Origin: Tridacna crocea
Taxonomy: Eukaryota; Mollusca; Bivalvia; Cardiida; Cardiidae
Length of the DNA stretch: 64,000 bases
Direction: 5' to 3'
NCBI GenBank assembly: GCA_943736015.1
Contig: OX031056.1
Location: 68,041,277-68,105,276, forward strand
Shown here: in pieces, positions 53,991 to 63,504 of the stretch
Numbering within the stretch: the first letter of the stretch is position 1
Layout: each line of letters begins with the position of its first letter
Made by a program: the position numbers and the translations under genes
Notes under the pieces: generated by a model
The model's database searches: none
Told to the model about the DNA's origin: nothing
What the model saw: only the letters and a program-made list of their open reading frames with translations

Positions 53991-54298
53991 GAATGCTATA
54001 GTCACCTGTTGCGATGGAACCAGATACGGAAACAGCTGAACAAAAAATAAAACATTTAGCAAGAGAATGAGAAAAACGCATTGGGAATATTTTCCAAATC
54101 GTATGGAATAACGTGCAGAAAAGAAGCGACAAACGCCCTTTTTCTCGTTGTATTTTCAAAGTGTTTGTTTACTAAATAGATTAAACTGTAAATCTTTAAT
54201 CTGAAACTTAGATTCATCAGGAATCTTGGGTCAGAGATCTTGGGTAGTAAAATTGACTTATCCCTTTGGATGCTAAGCGCGACTCGCAAACCTTTTAC

Positions 54299-54362
54299 GG
54301 TCAGTGTAGATCAAGATCAGACTGCACACGACGTGTAATCTGATCTTTGATCTACACTGTTC
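54299..54362. mobile_element. CGGACAGTGTAGATC palindrome
   Basis: GGTCAGTGTAGATCAAGATC / GATCTTTGATCTACACTG. Confidence 0.78.
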
Positions 54363-54475
54363 AACAAGGAGATAATATTCCCCAAAGTATATCTTCAAAG
54401 CAGCAATATTTGCCTAATTTATATCGAATTGAAAATTTAATTTTAGTTATTTTTAGCAGGATAATAGTTAAGGAA

Positions 54476-54625
54476 TATGAGCCATGCTCTGTGAAAAGGG
54501 GGCTTAATACATCTTCAACAAGTATCGACTCAGGTCAGCCCGCGCATTCCGCGCAGGATGACCTGGGCCGAAACTTTTTGCTATTGTTCAACTTTCTGTA
54601 TGTTACAGGACCAGTCTATAACATG
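54476..54625 (+). mobile_element. GC-rich palindromic MITE
   Basis: GAGCCATGCTCTGTGAAAAGGGGGC left; CAGGTCAGCCCGCGCATTCCGCGCAGGATGACCTG palindrome parts; AACTTTCTGTATGTTACAGGACC right. Confidence 0.72.
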
Positions 54626-54649
54626 TTTCAATCGATTGATAGACAGAGC

Positions 54650-54832
54650 TCAAAATAAGAGGTGATAGCATTCTTAATCCACAACTTCTCTCCAAAACTC
54701 TACGTTGTGGGTACTCATTAGAATTGTCTCATCGAGACGATTCTAATGAGTACCCACAACATAGGGTTTAGTTGAGTATAATTGATATTTCCAGTTTTGA
54801 AATCAAAATCACTCCCTCTATCTGGAGTTATA
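54650..54832. mobile_element. 'CTATGTTGTGGGTACTCAT' palindromic MITE
   Basis: CGTTGTGGGTACTCATTAGAAT / ATTCTAATGAGTACCCACAAC inner palindrome; AATCACTCCCTCTATCTGGAG right end. Confidence 0.8.
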
Positions 54833-54907
54833 GGTATGACTTTCTTAATACCATGTACAAGGGAGATGCAGGAAACCCGTTTTGTCAGAGAATGACCATA
54901 TATGACC

Positions 54908-55159
54908 TGCTACACATGAAAAGGGGCATCCGGACATTTGCGGAAAGTGTCGACTCGGATTAGCCTGCGCTGTCCGCGCAGGCTAATCCGAAACGACACT
55001 TTCCGTTTTTATGTCATTTTCTGTTTTGCACAAGTCTACTGTAGCATGAAATATCATGTAGTCGTAAAGTGCCGTCTCGAGTTAGCCTCGACGGACTGCA
55101 CAGGCTGATCCGAGGCGACCGTCTTTATGATGTCCGAATGCCTCTTTTCACGTGTTTGC
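54908..55159 (+). mobile_element. Double-palindrome MITE
   Basis: CTACACATGAAAAGGGGCATCCGGAC left; TGTCCGAATGCCTCTTTTCACGTG right; first palindrome TCGGATTAGCCTGCGC / GCGCAGGCTAATCCG intact. Confidence 0.85.
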
Positions 55160-55282
55160 GAGCGATATTGAAGAGCAGGACAATATAGTAATTTACGTCT
55201 AAATTCGTAACATGTGACCTGTAAGCTAACATTTAAGGAGAGGGTTAGATAAGTGATACTAGTAAAATAATACTGGTAAAAT

Positions 55283-55742
55283 AACATAGAGGATAATCAA
55301 CTGGTTATTTTTGATATGAAAAATATCTCACGAGGATGCGTTGTTAAGCGTTGAAAAAACGAGAACGTAAGGCGTTAAAGGTTTTTTTTTTAACGCCTTA
55401 CGACGCATCCGAGTTGATTATTCTATTTATGATATATGTTATTAACATTATTATTTCTAATTTTTCGTTTGAAAGTCGAAATCAATACTTTGGATAGAGA
55501 GAAGAAATCAGGGATATAGTGCGGATAAATACATAATTTAAAAGAACAAAACGAGACTACTGGTTGAAAATATAGAACTTACAAATAACACCATCTATAA
55601 GTGCTTAACGAAAAAAAAATAGTTCCTAAATTACGGCAGGATATGAAAGTGAAAGTTGATATCGTCACTAGTAATGATATCAAAATTTATTACACTGGGA
55701 AATTCCAGGATTTCACTGCTCGGTATATAATAAAATCATTTT
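55283..55742 (+). mobile_element. Palindrome-headed ~470-bp element, copy 2
   Basis: Same as 34128, but the palindrome is recentred on AACGTAAGGCGTTAAAGG..AACGCCTTACG with a loss of part of the right arm. Confidence 0.77.
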
Positions 55743-56097
55743 ACAAATATGAGCACATCGGACTTTGACTCTTTACCAAACAAGACAAAAAAATGTAGAG
55801 TTGTACAAATTGAAAGTGTATGCACTCGACGTTATATAAGATAAGCTTTTTATCGATAACTCACATATGACCAGATCAGGCAGGTGACGGATAAGCCACG
55901 GTCAAGCGGTCATTTTTACCAAGTCAGATAACTGACCGTACTGGTCTAAATTTAAGTCTAACGAGGACCTATGTCCTTACTTAACCCTTTCTGCTTAATA
56001 TCTGGAATATTTTTTTTTATTTCTATAGTGAATTTCTATAATGAAACCTATATATTGATATTTCAAGTTTTTACTTTGAGGAATAATATCTTCTTCT

Positions 56098-56163
56098 CGG
56101 ACAGTGTAGATCCAAGATCAGACTGCACGTTCTGTGCAGTCTGATCTTGATCTACACTGTTCG
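56098..56163. mobile_element. CGGACAGTGTAGATC palindrome
   Basis: Near-perfect 66-bp palindrome (TCGGACAGTGTAGATCC / CTACACTGTTCG). Confidence 0.84.
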
Positions 56164-56295
56164 CAAATGGTCAGTGAGTCGCGCCTACCAGCCTCAGAGT
56201 AAACGTAAAAGAAGATCTCTCTCTAAACTCAACTCTAGGCAATAGATTTGCTTAGACTTTTTTTTCATGCAATCACTGAACTAATTTCCTGTGAT

Positions 56296-56535
56296 CCGGC
56301 CCGCCCTAGTGGCTCAGTGGTGAGTGTGTCGAACTCATGACCTGGTGGTTGTGAGTTCGATACCCGGTTGAGGCGAACTTTCTTTCCGGCGTATTTTCGC
56401 CTCTCACCTCTGCTGACGCAACTGAGAAAAGTAGTCGGTGGCTTTGGAAAGAAAGTTGTGTTAGTACTGGTGTGAGAAAGCCAGGAAACACATGTGCGTC
56501 ACCGACCGCCATGATATGACCTTACAACCAACCAA
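56296..56535 (+). repeat. tRNA-derived SINE
   Basis: CCCTAGTGGCTCAGTGGTGAG and GTGAGTTCGATACCCGG (A and B boxes), AGAAAGCCAGGAAACACATG, GACCGCCATGATATGACC tail. A 3' part lies antisense at 62336. Confidence 0.83.
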
Positions 56536-56599
56536 TCCTGTGATCCGATGCACTGAAATGGAGGAGGAGAATATGGGCATGGTTTCTTTCGGTTTAAAA

Positions 56600-56872
56600 T
56601 AATTCGGTCTGAAAACATTATTCGAAAAGGATAAAAAAAAAATGCTGGTGACCAGCATTTTGTCCTTTTCCCAAGGTACTTTCTTACATTTAAGAAATAA
56701 ACCCAATCTTGAGAACATTGTTAGAAAAGGAAAAAAGAATGCTAGTAACCAGCATTTTTTCCTTTTCCTAAAGTGTTTTCTTACATTTAGGAACCAAACC
56801 CAATTTTCTGGGTCACATTTAATTTGTCGTCTGATAATGGTTTCATTTTGAACTTGTCTGAAATATTGTCAT
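56600..56872 (-). mobile_element. TTAA-hairpin MITE (H1), two tandem hairpins, decayed ends
   Basis: Hairpins centred at ~56650 and ~56745 (each ..GCTGGTGACCAGC / GCTAGTAACCAGC type) with repeated TTCTTACATTTAAGAA flank; right flank GTCTGATAATGG..TGAAATATTGTC. Confidence 0.8.
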
Positions 56873-56888
56873 AGAAGTGTTTATTTGG

Positions 56889-57111
56889 CACTTTTTGAGA
56901 GCAATGTTTTAGACTTGTCCATATTGAAAGCTTTTGCAGACGACAATTTCAAAAATGGCTCAAATGGAGCAATATTACTTTGTAAGGGTAGAAAACTTTG
57001 TGGGAAAAGGAGAAAATGCTGGTTACCAGCATTTTCTCCTTTTCCCACAATGTTTTCTGAAAGCTTCTTTCTCGGGGTCTTCAGAAGTAGGAATTGTGTG
57101 GTAATGGGTTA
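56889..57111 (+). mobile_element. TTAA-hairpin MITE (H1) abutting a splice acceptor
   Basis: Left end GGCACTTTTTGAGAG decayed; perfect palindrome ~56992-57058; right end GGTAATGGGTTA, 15 bp before the AG at 57125-57126 of the terminal exon. Confidence 0.88.
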
Positions 57112-57126
57112 TTTCTATAATTTCAG

Positions 57127-57536
57127 TGACAGAAGCCATCGACCCTTATTACATACCCCGGGCCAAGATTATATCCCGGAAAGAACTCGATAAACCGGAA
57201 CACCCGGACGGTTTTGCCCCGACCGCCCGGAAATGTAAGAAACTCGGAGAAAGGGCAGCCAAAAAGAGCTTATCGTGTGTTCCCGACGTCCATTTTTACG
57301 AGAGCATGATGAACAGAGTCCACTTCTCGAAGGCGGTGCTCAATAGGAGTATTGGCGAGCTCAAATCTCTCGCATCCCGAATCAGCCGGTGCTCTCATAA
57401 ATACGCGAAATATTACGAGAGAGGCTGTACCATGAAGGCAACATACCTGAATGATAGAAGAAGATGCCGGATGATGCTTACTAGACGGGAAAGGACTGTT
57501 TGCAAGGGTGAAATTAAAAGACGTTACTTCAGATAG
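57127..57536 (+). CDS. Terminal coding exon of a secreted, basic, six-cysteine protein
   Basis: Acceptor ATAATTTCAG ends at 57126. After the two bases completing a split codon, 135 codons follow to TAG at 57534-57536. Base composition is far more GC-rich than the surroundings (many CCCGG, CCCGACC stretches), as expected of coding sequence. The product has a short acidic start (T-E-A-I-D-P-Y-Y), a Pro-rich segment, and six Cys in the contexts K-C-K-K, S-C-V-P, R-C-S-H, G-C-T-M, R-C-R-M and V-C-K-G, enough for three disulfides. It is strongly Arg/Lys-rich and ends in K-R-R-Y-F-R. With the signal-peptide exon it gives about 158 residues. I do not recognise the family; a secreted growth-factor-like, defence or matrix protein are all possible. 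Confidence 0.7.
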
Positions 57537-57804
57537 ACAATGAAAGCTTTTACAACGACAATAGTGCCTTAAACAAAGTGGCGGCTACAAACAGTATAAG
57601 AGATACTATAAACAGTTGCAAGGTGCTTCTGTACCCTATCTTGAACAGACACGCTTAAATGCACAGTAGAGGCCCAAAGTAAAAAAGCCTAAAAATGAGA
57701 GTTAATCCAGATAAAAAGTAAACAAAAGACAGTGCGACCTAGTAGCTGTTATAAATCTTACTGCCAGCCAATTAACACTCAGACCGAATGCACAATAACA
57801 GACT

Positions 57805-57962
57805 GTTATCTTCAAAATAAGTTCGATACTCGGGAGCGGATGTCAACTCCGGGTTCGATGCAAGTACTGGTGTAGTTCCCAGGAAGCAGAATCGAGAGAG
57901 ATTAGTATAAGTTGTGAGAATTTGTTTCTCAACCGATGTAAAGTGTATACGTTTAAACTAAA
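57805..57962 (+). repeat. SINE fragment
   Basis: CGATACTCGGGAGCGG, AGCAGAATCGAGAGAGATTAGTATAAG, TGTTTAAACT-like tail (CGTTTAAAC); 3' part of the 53788-type SINE. Confidence 0.65.
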
Positions 57963-58234
57963 CTAAAATAAGTTCCATACTTTTAAATGGTTTGATTTAA
58001 AGTTTAAATGTATTTAAATACCGATTTATTACTTTTTAGTCGCGATTGGGTCTTTCACATTAGGTTTTGAACAGCCAGAGTTATCAAGGGCATTTACCAT
58101 ATCGACAAGGTCCAGTTGAGAATTTACGTGACCCGCCGACTTCTGCCGCCACATTCCGTACATCATCTTTTGTACTGGCCACCGCGTACGTAACATGCCG
58201 AAAGAAGTCGAATACGACAATTAGATATATATAT

Positions 58235-58505
58235 GAGAGGTGCTCCGACAAAAGGGGGTTTAATGCATCCCCGTGATGCATTTTACCAAGCAAGTCATCC
58301 AATAATTATGGATCCATAAAACTAATTAAATTCTAGTCAAACAACGGAATGAATATAGAGGTAGAATGGTCCTTGGACATGCAGAAAATTCAGATACGGG
58401 AAAAGGTTTGGGCCAAAGTCAGCCAGCGCGGACTGCGCAGGTTGACGTGGGTTCATACTTTTTGCAAAAGCGGTAGACCCCTTTTCACAGAGCATGTCAC
58501 ATATG
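58235..58505 (+). mobile_element. GC-rich palindromic MITE
   Basis: GAGGTGCTCCGACAAAAGGGGG left, CCCTTTTCACAGAGCATG right; GTCAGCCAGCGCGGACTGCGCAGG-type palindrome, partly decayed. Confidence 0.75.
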
Positions 58506-58671
58506 GAATATACTAAAGCTATCTGTCTTCAAGCGTCAATTTTTGCATTTTGTTTTATCGTGCTCATCATGACTACAGAAAATAGGTTCGAGTCACCGTC
58601 AAAATTCCGCCAGATAAAAGACAAACTTACGTTTATAGTGTGCCCATAGTGCAATTACACGACGGATCCCT

Positions 58672-58802
58672 GCTCTGACAAAAAGGGGCTTAACGCATCT
58701 CCGTTATCCATGCTATCATGCAAGCCATCACATACTTATGGATGCATAGTGTCCACCTTTTTGTAAACAAACGAATCATGAGATAGACGATTTACGGATG
58801 TT
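58672..58802 (+). mobile_element. GC-rich palindromic MITE, left part
   Basis: CCCTGCTCTGACAAAAAGGGGCTTAACGC..ATGAGATAGACGATTTACGGA; truncated. Confidence 0.6.
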
Positions 58803-58812
58803 TCGGTAATAG

Positions 58813-59215
58813 CATCTTCGCAAGCCAGGCCGACGATTCACTACGCTACTCTACCCTTGGCGGATCGAGCTTGATTTTTACGTTCACCCAATACGCTTTT
58901 CATTGGATGCAGCCAGCTCTAGCAGCAACGAATGAAATCGCTTGTAGCATTTCATCTTTGATAAAAATAGAACAAGGTCGCTACCTTTCGAATAGAAGGT
59001 AAACATGGAAACCCACGTGGATGTCTTCTACTTATCGCTTCATGTGTATTCGTAAGCGGTTTGTAGAACGATATTTCATTTGCTTTTAGAAATATGATGT
59101 AAAGGGGGGTAATAACTAGCATCCAATAGAGGGCGCATCGCAGGAATCTCGAAATCGGGCTCAATCAGCCAAGGTAAGATCCACGAAGTGATCGTAAACT
59201 TGGCTCGCGAAGATG
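58813..59215 (-). mobile_element. Mutator-like MITE, copy 4, perfect 9-bp duplication
   Basis: CATCTTCGCAAGCC left, GGCTCGCGAAGATG right; CGGTAATAG on both sides (58804-58812 and 59216-59224). Confidence 0.92.
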
Positions 59216-59617
59216 CGGTAATAGACGAGTTCGGTAACATAGACATTCTTCACATCCAAAGCATGGCTTTATTTTGTTAAAACCTTTGTTGTTTAAAACC
59301 TTAATTTGTAATTTCCACTATGTTTCATAAATGATATTTTTTTATGTACCTCATTTCATGCTGTATGTATTGACCATGTGGATTGCCTGTCTGTCAAGCG
59401 AAAAGGGATAGAGAGTGAAAAAATAAAAGGTTTGAACTTATCAATCAATGGGTGAAAAGTGCAAAAGTAAAAGGTTTGAACAAAACAAAGCCATAAATTA
59501 GGTGTAAAAAACGTCACAGAACATAAACACAATATAATTGCTTTGTTACCGAAACATCCACTTGATTTACTCTATAAGTCTATGTTACCGAACACGTCTG
59601 TTACCAAAACACCTGTC

Positions 59618-59768
59618 GCCCAGATAGACTGGCCCTCAGGCATGCAGAAAATTGACCAATATCGAAAAGTTTCGATTCAGGTCAGCCTGCGCGGACTGCG
59701 CAGGCTGACCTGAATCGATAGTTTTCGCAGATGCATTAAGCCTCCTTTTTACAGTGCATGGCTCATGT
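59618..59768 (+). mobile_element. GC-rich palindromic MITE, near-perfect palindrome
   Basis: CGATTCAGGTCAGCCTGCGCGG / GCGCAGGCTGACCTGAATCG, then GCAGATGCATTAAGCCTCC..CAGTGCATGGCTC. Confidence 0.8.
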
Positions 59769-59769
59769 A

Positions 59770-60180
59770 TACATACCAAGGTCATACATAGAATCCGTTT
59801 TACATTTGTATTGAGACTTGTTAATATCATCTTTCATTGTGTAAATAACGCTTTATTTATTGTTTATGCGACACATTTTACATAACGCTGAAACAAGTTA
59901 ACTTTTGTAAATAAAATATGATATTGATATCACGATGTTTGTTCATGTAGTTCTATTCCATTACCACATTTCTTGATTAACAGATTTTCAAATTATCCGA
60001 AAATGCAATAACTCGAATATTATTTTTTTTTTTCATTTGACGAATTAGTTAAATTGAAAGTGCTTAAGAAAATATTGAAGTAGGATATCTGATTATACTT
60101 TTTAAAATATTAAAATATCAAATCGAACATTGCTTAGGATATGCCACGAAATACAGCGCATACGAATTCTTCCTTATAAT
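59770..60180. other. Unassigned AT-rich sequence
   Basis: No feature recognised. Confidence 0.3.
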
Positions 60181-60181
60181 A

Positions 60182-60602
60182 CATAGAGGATATTTGTTTT
60201 TTGCGGTGAAAGATCGAAATTTATTTCATTGAGTGAACATCATCGGTAATATTTTCACGAGATGAATTAAATTTCGGTCTTTCACCGAAAAAAAAAAAAT
60301 TTCTATTTATTTCATGCATTTAACCCACTCTGGAAGAAGTTTTATCAAATCCAGTACAGTTGTTTTTACTTATTCCCCTTGGCGTACCCCCTCCTCCGCA
60401 TAGCATACAATTTTACGTCAAGCGCGAGAAATATAAGGCAAATGACGTCATATTTCTATCTGACTGTGAGTCACACGCATTTTATTTAGGTAACTAGAAT
60501 ATAAAAATCGGTATTTTCACTGGTGGTACCAGTGGAATATTGAAAAGTATTTTTACCTCTATCCTCGATATCCTACTGCAACGCATGAAATAAATACGTA
60601 TT
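60182..60602 (+). mobile_element. CRE-bearing element, copy 3 (opposite orientation)
   Basis: ATAGAGGATATTTGTTTTTTG, GATCGAAATTTATTTCAT..hairpin, CCTTGGCGTACCCCCTCC, CAAATGACGTCATATTTC, GCATGAAATAAATACG. Confidence 0.78.
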
Positions 60603-61089
60603 TTACACAGATTAATCAATCTACATCAAGTCTTCAGTTTGTTTTGATGGAGCTACAAGGATAAGTTTTAAAATAAATCGAACGATAAATTTGAATTCTT
60701 AACTCATCCATATTTGTAAATAGCCGGGATTTAACGTTATTGTAGTCGACGACTTTTAAACATTGTGAATAGGGGAGCAATTGTCCATTACAAGCAATTG
60801 TCCATTTCCCTTAATAGTCGTCATTTTTTTCCCTAATTGTCTCTATTTACACATTTTTGTTCAGATTTGGTTTTTCACGACCCTGAAGCAGGAAAATTCT
60901 GAAAATAACGTGCCAAATGGAGCATTTTCGGTAAACAAGCAATTATTGTGATAATCAACCTGTGTTTGTTCTACGCGACGCTTTTTGTATGCAAAGATGT
61001 ACTATTACACATGAAAACGTCTTCAGTCCCTTCAGTACTTTGATTTTTTTTCTAGGTAGAACTAATAATAAACGAATTCTTGTTTTAGA

Positions 61090-61147
61090 TGCTTCACATA
61101 ATCCAAAGAACATTCCTGGATGCCTGCAGGGTTATACAGTCCAAAGG
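61090..61147 (+). CDS. Weak candidate internal exon
   Basis: A TTGTTTTAG acceptor-like site precedes, and a consensus AAAG|GTAAAAG donor-like site follows, a short open segment reading A-S-H-N-P-K-N-I-P-G-C-L-Q-G-Y-T-V-Q. It lies 3.5 kb downstream of the secreted-protein gene on the same strand and is not part of any repeat I could identify. No partner exon was found. Confidence 0.2.
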
Positions 61148-61194
61148 TAAAAGCTCGCTGTGAGATACTTGACATTACGATCTCGCCCGTTGTT

Positions 61195-61424
61195 TTAACC
61201 CCTTACCTGACGACAAAAGTTTAGACTTGGCCAATTTTAGAGTATTTGCAGACGACAAATTGAATGTAACTCGAAGTATAAGATTTGCCTATTATACGGT
61301 AGAAAACATTGTGGAAAAGGAGAAAATAATGGTTTCCCGCATTTTCTCCTTTTTCCTGCAATATTTTAAAAGGTCATCTGGTTCATGATTGTTAAAAGTC
61401 ATGATTGGCGGTAAAGGGTTGACA
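61195..61424 (+). mobile_element. TTAA-hairpin MITE (H1)
   Basis: TTAACCCCTTACCTGACGAC left, GGTAAAGGGTTGA right; arms diverged (AATAATGGTTTCCCGC). Confidence 0.84.
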
Positions 61425-61446
61425 TTTGTTACGCAAGATAATTATA

Positions 61447-61672
61447 TCCTTTTACCAAATTGTCTCGTCTTTTTAACGACCTTGATGACAATGGCATTTG
61501 AAAACATTATAGGAAAAGGAGAAAATGCTGGTAACCAGCATTTTCTCCTTTTCCCACAATGTTTTCTACCTTTTGACTATCAAATCTTACCAGTTTAATG
61601 AGATTTTATTTGTCGTCTGCAAATGCTTTCAATTTGGAAGATTCAAAATTTTTGTCGTTTGGTAAAGAGTAA
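61447..61672 (-). mobile_element. TTAA-hairpin MITE (H1), reverse
   Basis: TCCTTTTACCAAATTG left, TTTGGTAAAGAGTAA right; palindrome ~61500-61566. Confidence 0.86.
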
Positions 61673-61757
61673 AGATTATAAAAGTACGTTATTGACGTAA
61701 TCAGTACGTATGCTTGTTTTTGTTTTTCATTTTTGACATGCTTGTTCTTTTTTTTTT

Positions 61758-61996
61758 TTAACCCTTTACCACACAATGTCGACTTTTGACGCTCCTGGAA
61801 AAGAAGCCTTTTGAAAAAAAAAAAAAACATTGTGGGAAAAGGAGAAAATGCTGGTAACCAGCATTTTCTCCTTTTCCCAAAATGTTTTTCTACACTTCCC
61901 AAATCAAATTTCGGTTTTTTAGTCACTTTTATTTTGTCGTCTGCAAATGCTTTCAGTTTGGACCACTCTATGAATTTGTAGTTTGGTAAAGAATTA
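61758..61996 (-). mobile_element. TTAA-hairpin MITE (H1), reverse
   Basis: TTAACCCTTTACC left, GGTAAAGAATTAA right; a poly-A run was inserted before the left arm. Confidence 0.89.
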
Positions 61997-62064
61997 AGTC
62001 ATTTTTAGTCTTTTTATCAGGGCATCAAAAGATAGACCGAAATAGCTTATAAATAGTTATAGAT

Positions 62065-62215
62065 CGATTGATTGATTGGTGTTTAAATCTGTTTTCAACA
62101 TTATGAAAGTTATATCGCAGCGACCAGTAAAATTGTTCATGATTTTTTTGGAGTCTTTGTACTTCGTACAATATTATTCTGAAGTGACTTGCAGCTTTCC
62201 CAAATAAACATTGGT
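62065..62215 (-). repeat. SINE 3' end, antisense
   Basis: GATTGATTGATTGGTGTTTAAA and TATCGCAGCGACCAGT are complementary to the tail of the 49558-type SINE. Confidence 0.6.
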
Positions 62216-62309
62216 AAAGCAATAGTCGATCTGAGATTCGAAGTCATGTCCCCCAGATTTTCAGACTTGTAAGTTACATTGCAAGGTTTGGTTTTCATCT
62301 TGTATTGCT

Positions 62310-62530
62310 CGCAACTCGCGAAAAGGGACATACGGTTGGTTGTATTGGCGTTTAACGCCACTTTAATAGCTAAGGTCATATCATGGCGGTCGGTGACGCA
62401 CATGTTTTTCCCGGCTTTCTCACACCAGCGACATACGGACATTTGGTTAAAAAGTAGTCTTTGACAGCCTGCTCAGTGCGCGCAGGCTACTCTGAGACGG
62501 CACTTTACAATTACATTAGATGTTGTGCTA
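62310..62530 (-). mobile_element. Double-palindrome MITE remnant split by a SINE fragment
   Basis: CTCGCGAAAAGGGACATACGG left, GACATACGGACATTTGG after the insertion, then AGCCTGCTCAGTGCGCGCAGGCT palindrome. A 94-bp antisense SINE end lies at 62336-62429. Confidence 0.75.
62336..62429 (-). repeat. SINE fragment with 9-bp target duplication
   Basis: GACATACGG precedes (62327-62335) and follows (62430-62438). The insert is complementary to the 3' end of the 56296-type SINE (GGTCATATCATGGCGGTCGG, GGCTTTCTCACACCAG), a 5'-truncated retroposition product. Confidence 0.85.
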
Positions 62531-62579
62531 CAGTCCACTTGCACGAAACAGAAAAATTACATAAATCAAAGCGTTGAAA

Positions 62580-62722
62580 ACGCTGAAGTGGTATTCGTCA
62601 CGGAATCCATTGCATGGATACCCGTAAGAAAGGAATGAATCCTGTCCGTCGCAATGACTATTATTCGTCATTGAAAAGAAATTAGCAGAGCTGGAATTTC
62701 GAACCTGCGATCCGCTGTTCTT
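62580..62722 (-). repeat. SINE fragment, antisense
   Basis: ATGAATCCTGTCCGTCGCAATGAC is complementary to the 49558-type body; CTGGAATTTCGAACCTGCG is a reversed B box. Confidence 0.6.
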
Positions 62723-62944
62723 AACTCATTACCAAACGACACATTTTTTTGGCTGGTCCAAATCGAAAGCATTTGCAGACGACAAAATAAAAGTGACTGA
62801 AAATTTGAAATTTGTTTTGTGATGGGTAGAAAACGTTGTGGGAAAAGGAGAAAATGCTGGCTACCAGCATTTTCTCATTTTCCCACAATGTTTTCGAAAG
62901 GCTTCTTTCTCAGGGTCGTCCAACGTAGGAATTGTGTGGATTAA
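62721..62944 (+). mobile_element. TTAA-hairpin MITE (H1)
   Basis: TTAACTCATTACC left, TTGTGTGGATTAA right (shortened); palindrome centre GCTGGCTACCAGC. Confidence 0.9.
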
Positions 62945-63239
62945 GTCAAGAAAGCTACCCCTGCGCTACTGTTTTTTTTTAAATATGATATTTGCGTGTT
63001 TAATCTTTAACGCTGTTTTCAAAATCAATTTAGCCTTTTCGCAGCGCTGATTTCATATAACCATTCTTTCTACGACTTTCATTAAATCAGTCTTTCACAA
63101 AAGACTCTTTCCATACCACTTGTTGCGCCCCACCACTCCGCCAACGCACACACATAACCGTAGAATCAATGTTTAGCTGTGACATAATGAACGAATCCTT
63201 TCGAAATTACTAACGTTATTCTCAAAATAAGAAATTCAA

Positions 63240-63500
63240 ATTAGCCGAGCTGCCATTCGAACTCATATCTCCAAGATTTTCAGGCCTGTAAGTTACATTG
63301 CAAGGTTTGGTTTTCATCTTATATGGCTTGCAACACGCGAAAAGGGACATACGGACATTTGCGTCCGTGCTGGCTAATCCGAGATGGCACTTTCCGATTA
63401 CATTATATTTTGTGCTACAGTCGACTTACAGGAAACTGAAAAAAAAAAAATACATAAATCAAAGCGTTAAAATGCTGAAGTGGTATTTGTCAAGAAAGCC
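63240..63500. repeat. Duplicate of the 62,230-62,620 segment
   Basis: CTGTAAGTTACATTGCAAGG, TTGGTTTTCATCTT, GCGAAAAGGGACATACGG, ACATAAATCAAAGCGTT and GCTGAAGTGGTATT occur in the same order as 1 kb upstream. This copy lacks the SINE insertion. Confidence 0.72.
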
Positions 63501-63504
63501 ATTG

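Larger units (their letters stand above)
44485..57126 (+). other. Predicted ~12.6-kb intron of the secreted-protein gene
   Basis: Bounded by consensus GT (44485) and AG (57126) with compatible phase. It is filled with MITEs, SINEs and a 66-bp satellite listed separately. It could hide additional short exons. Confidence 0.5.

Noticed and set aside
57126..57128. GTG as start codon of the 136-codon frame
   Set aside because: The G is the last base of the splice acceptor AG; the signal-peptide exon supplies the true start in matching phase.
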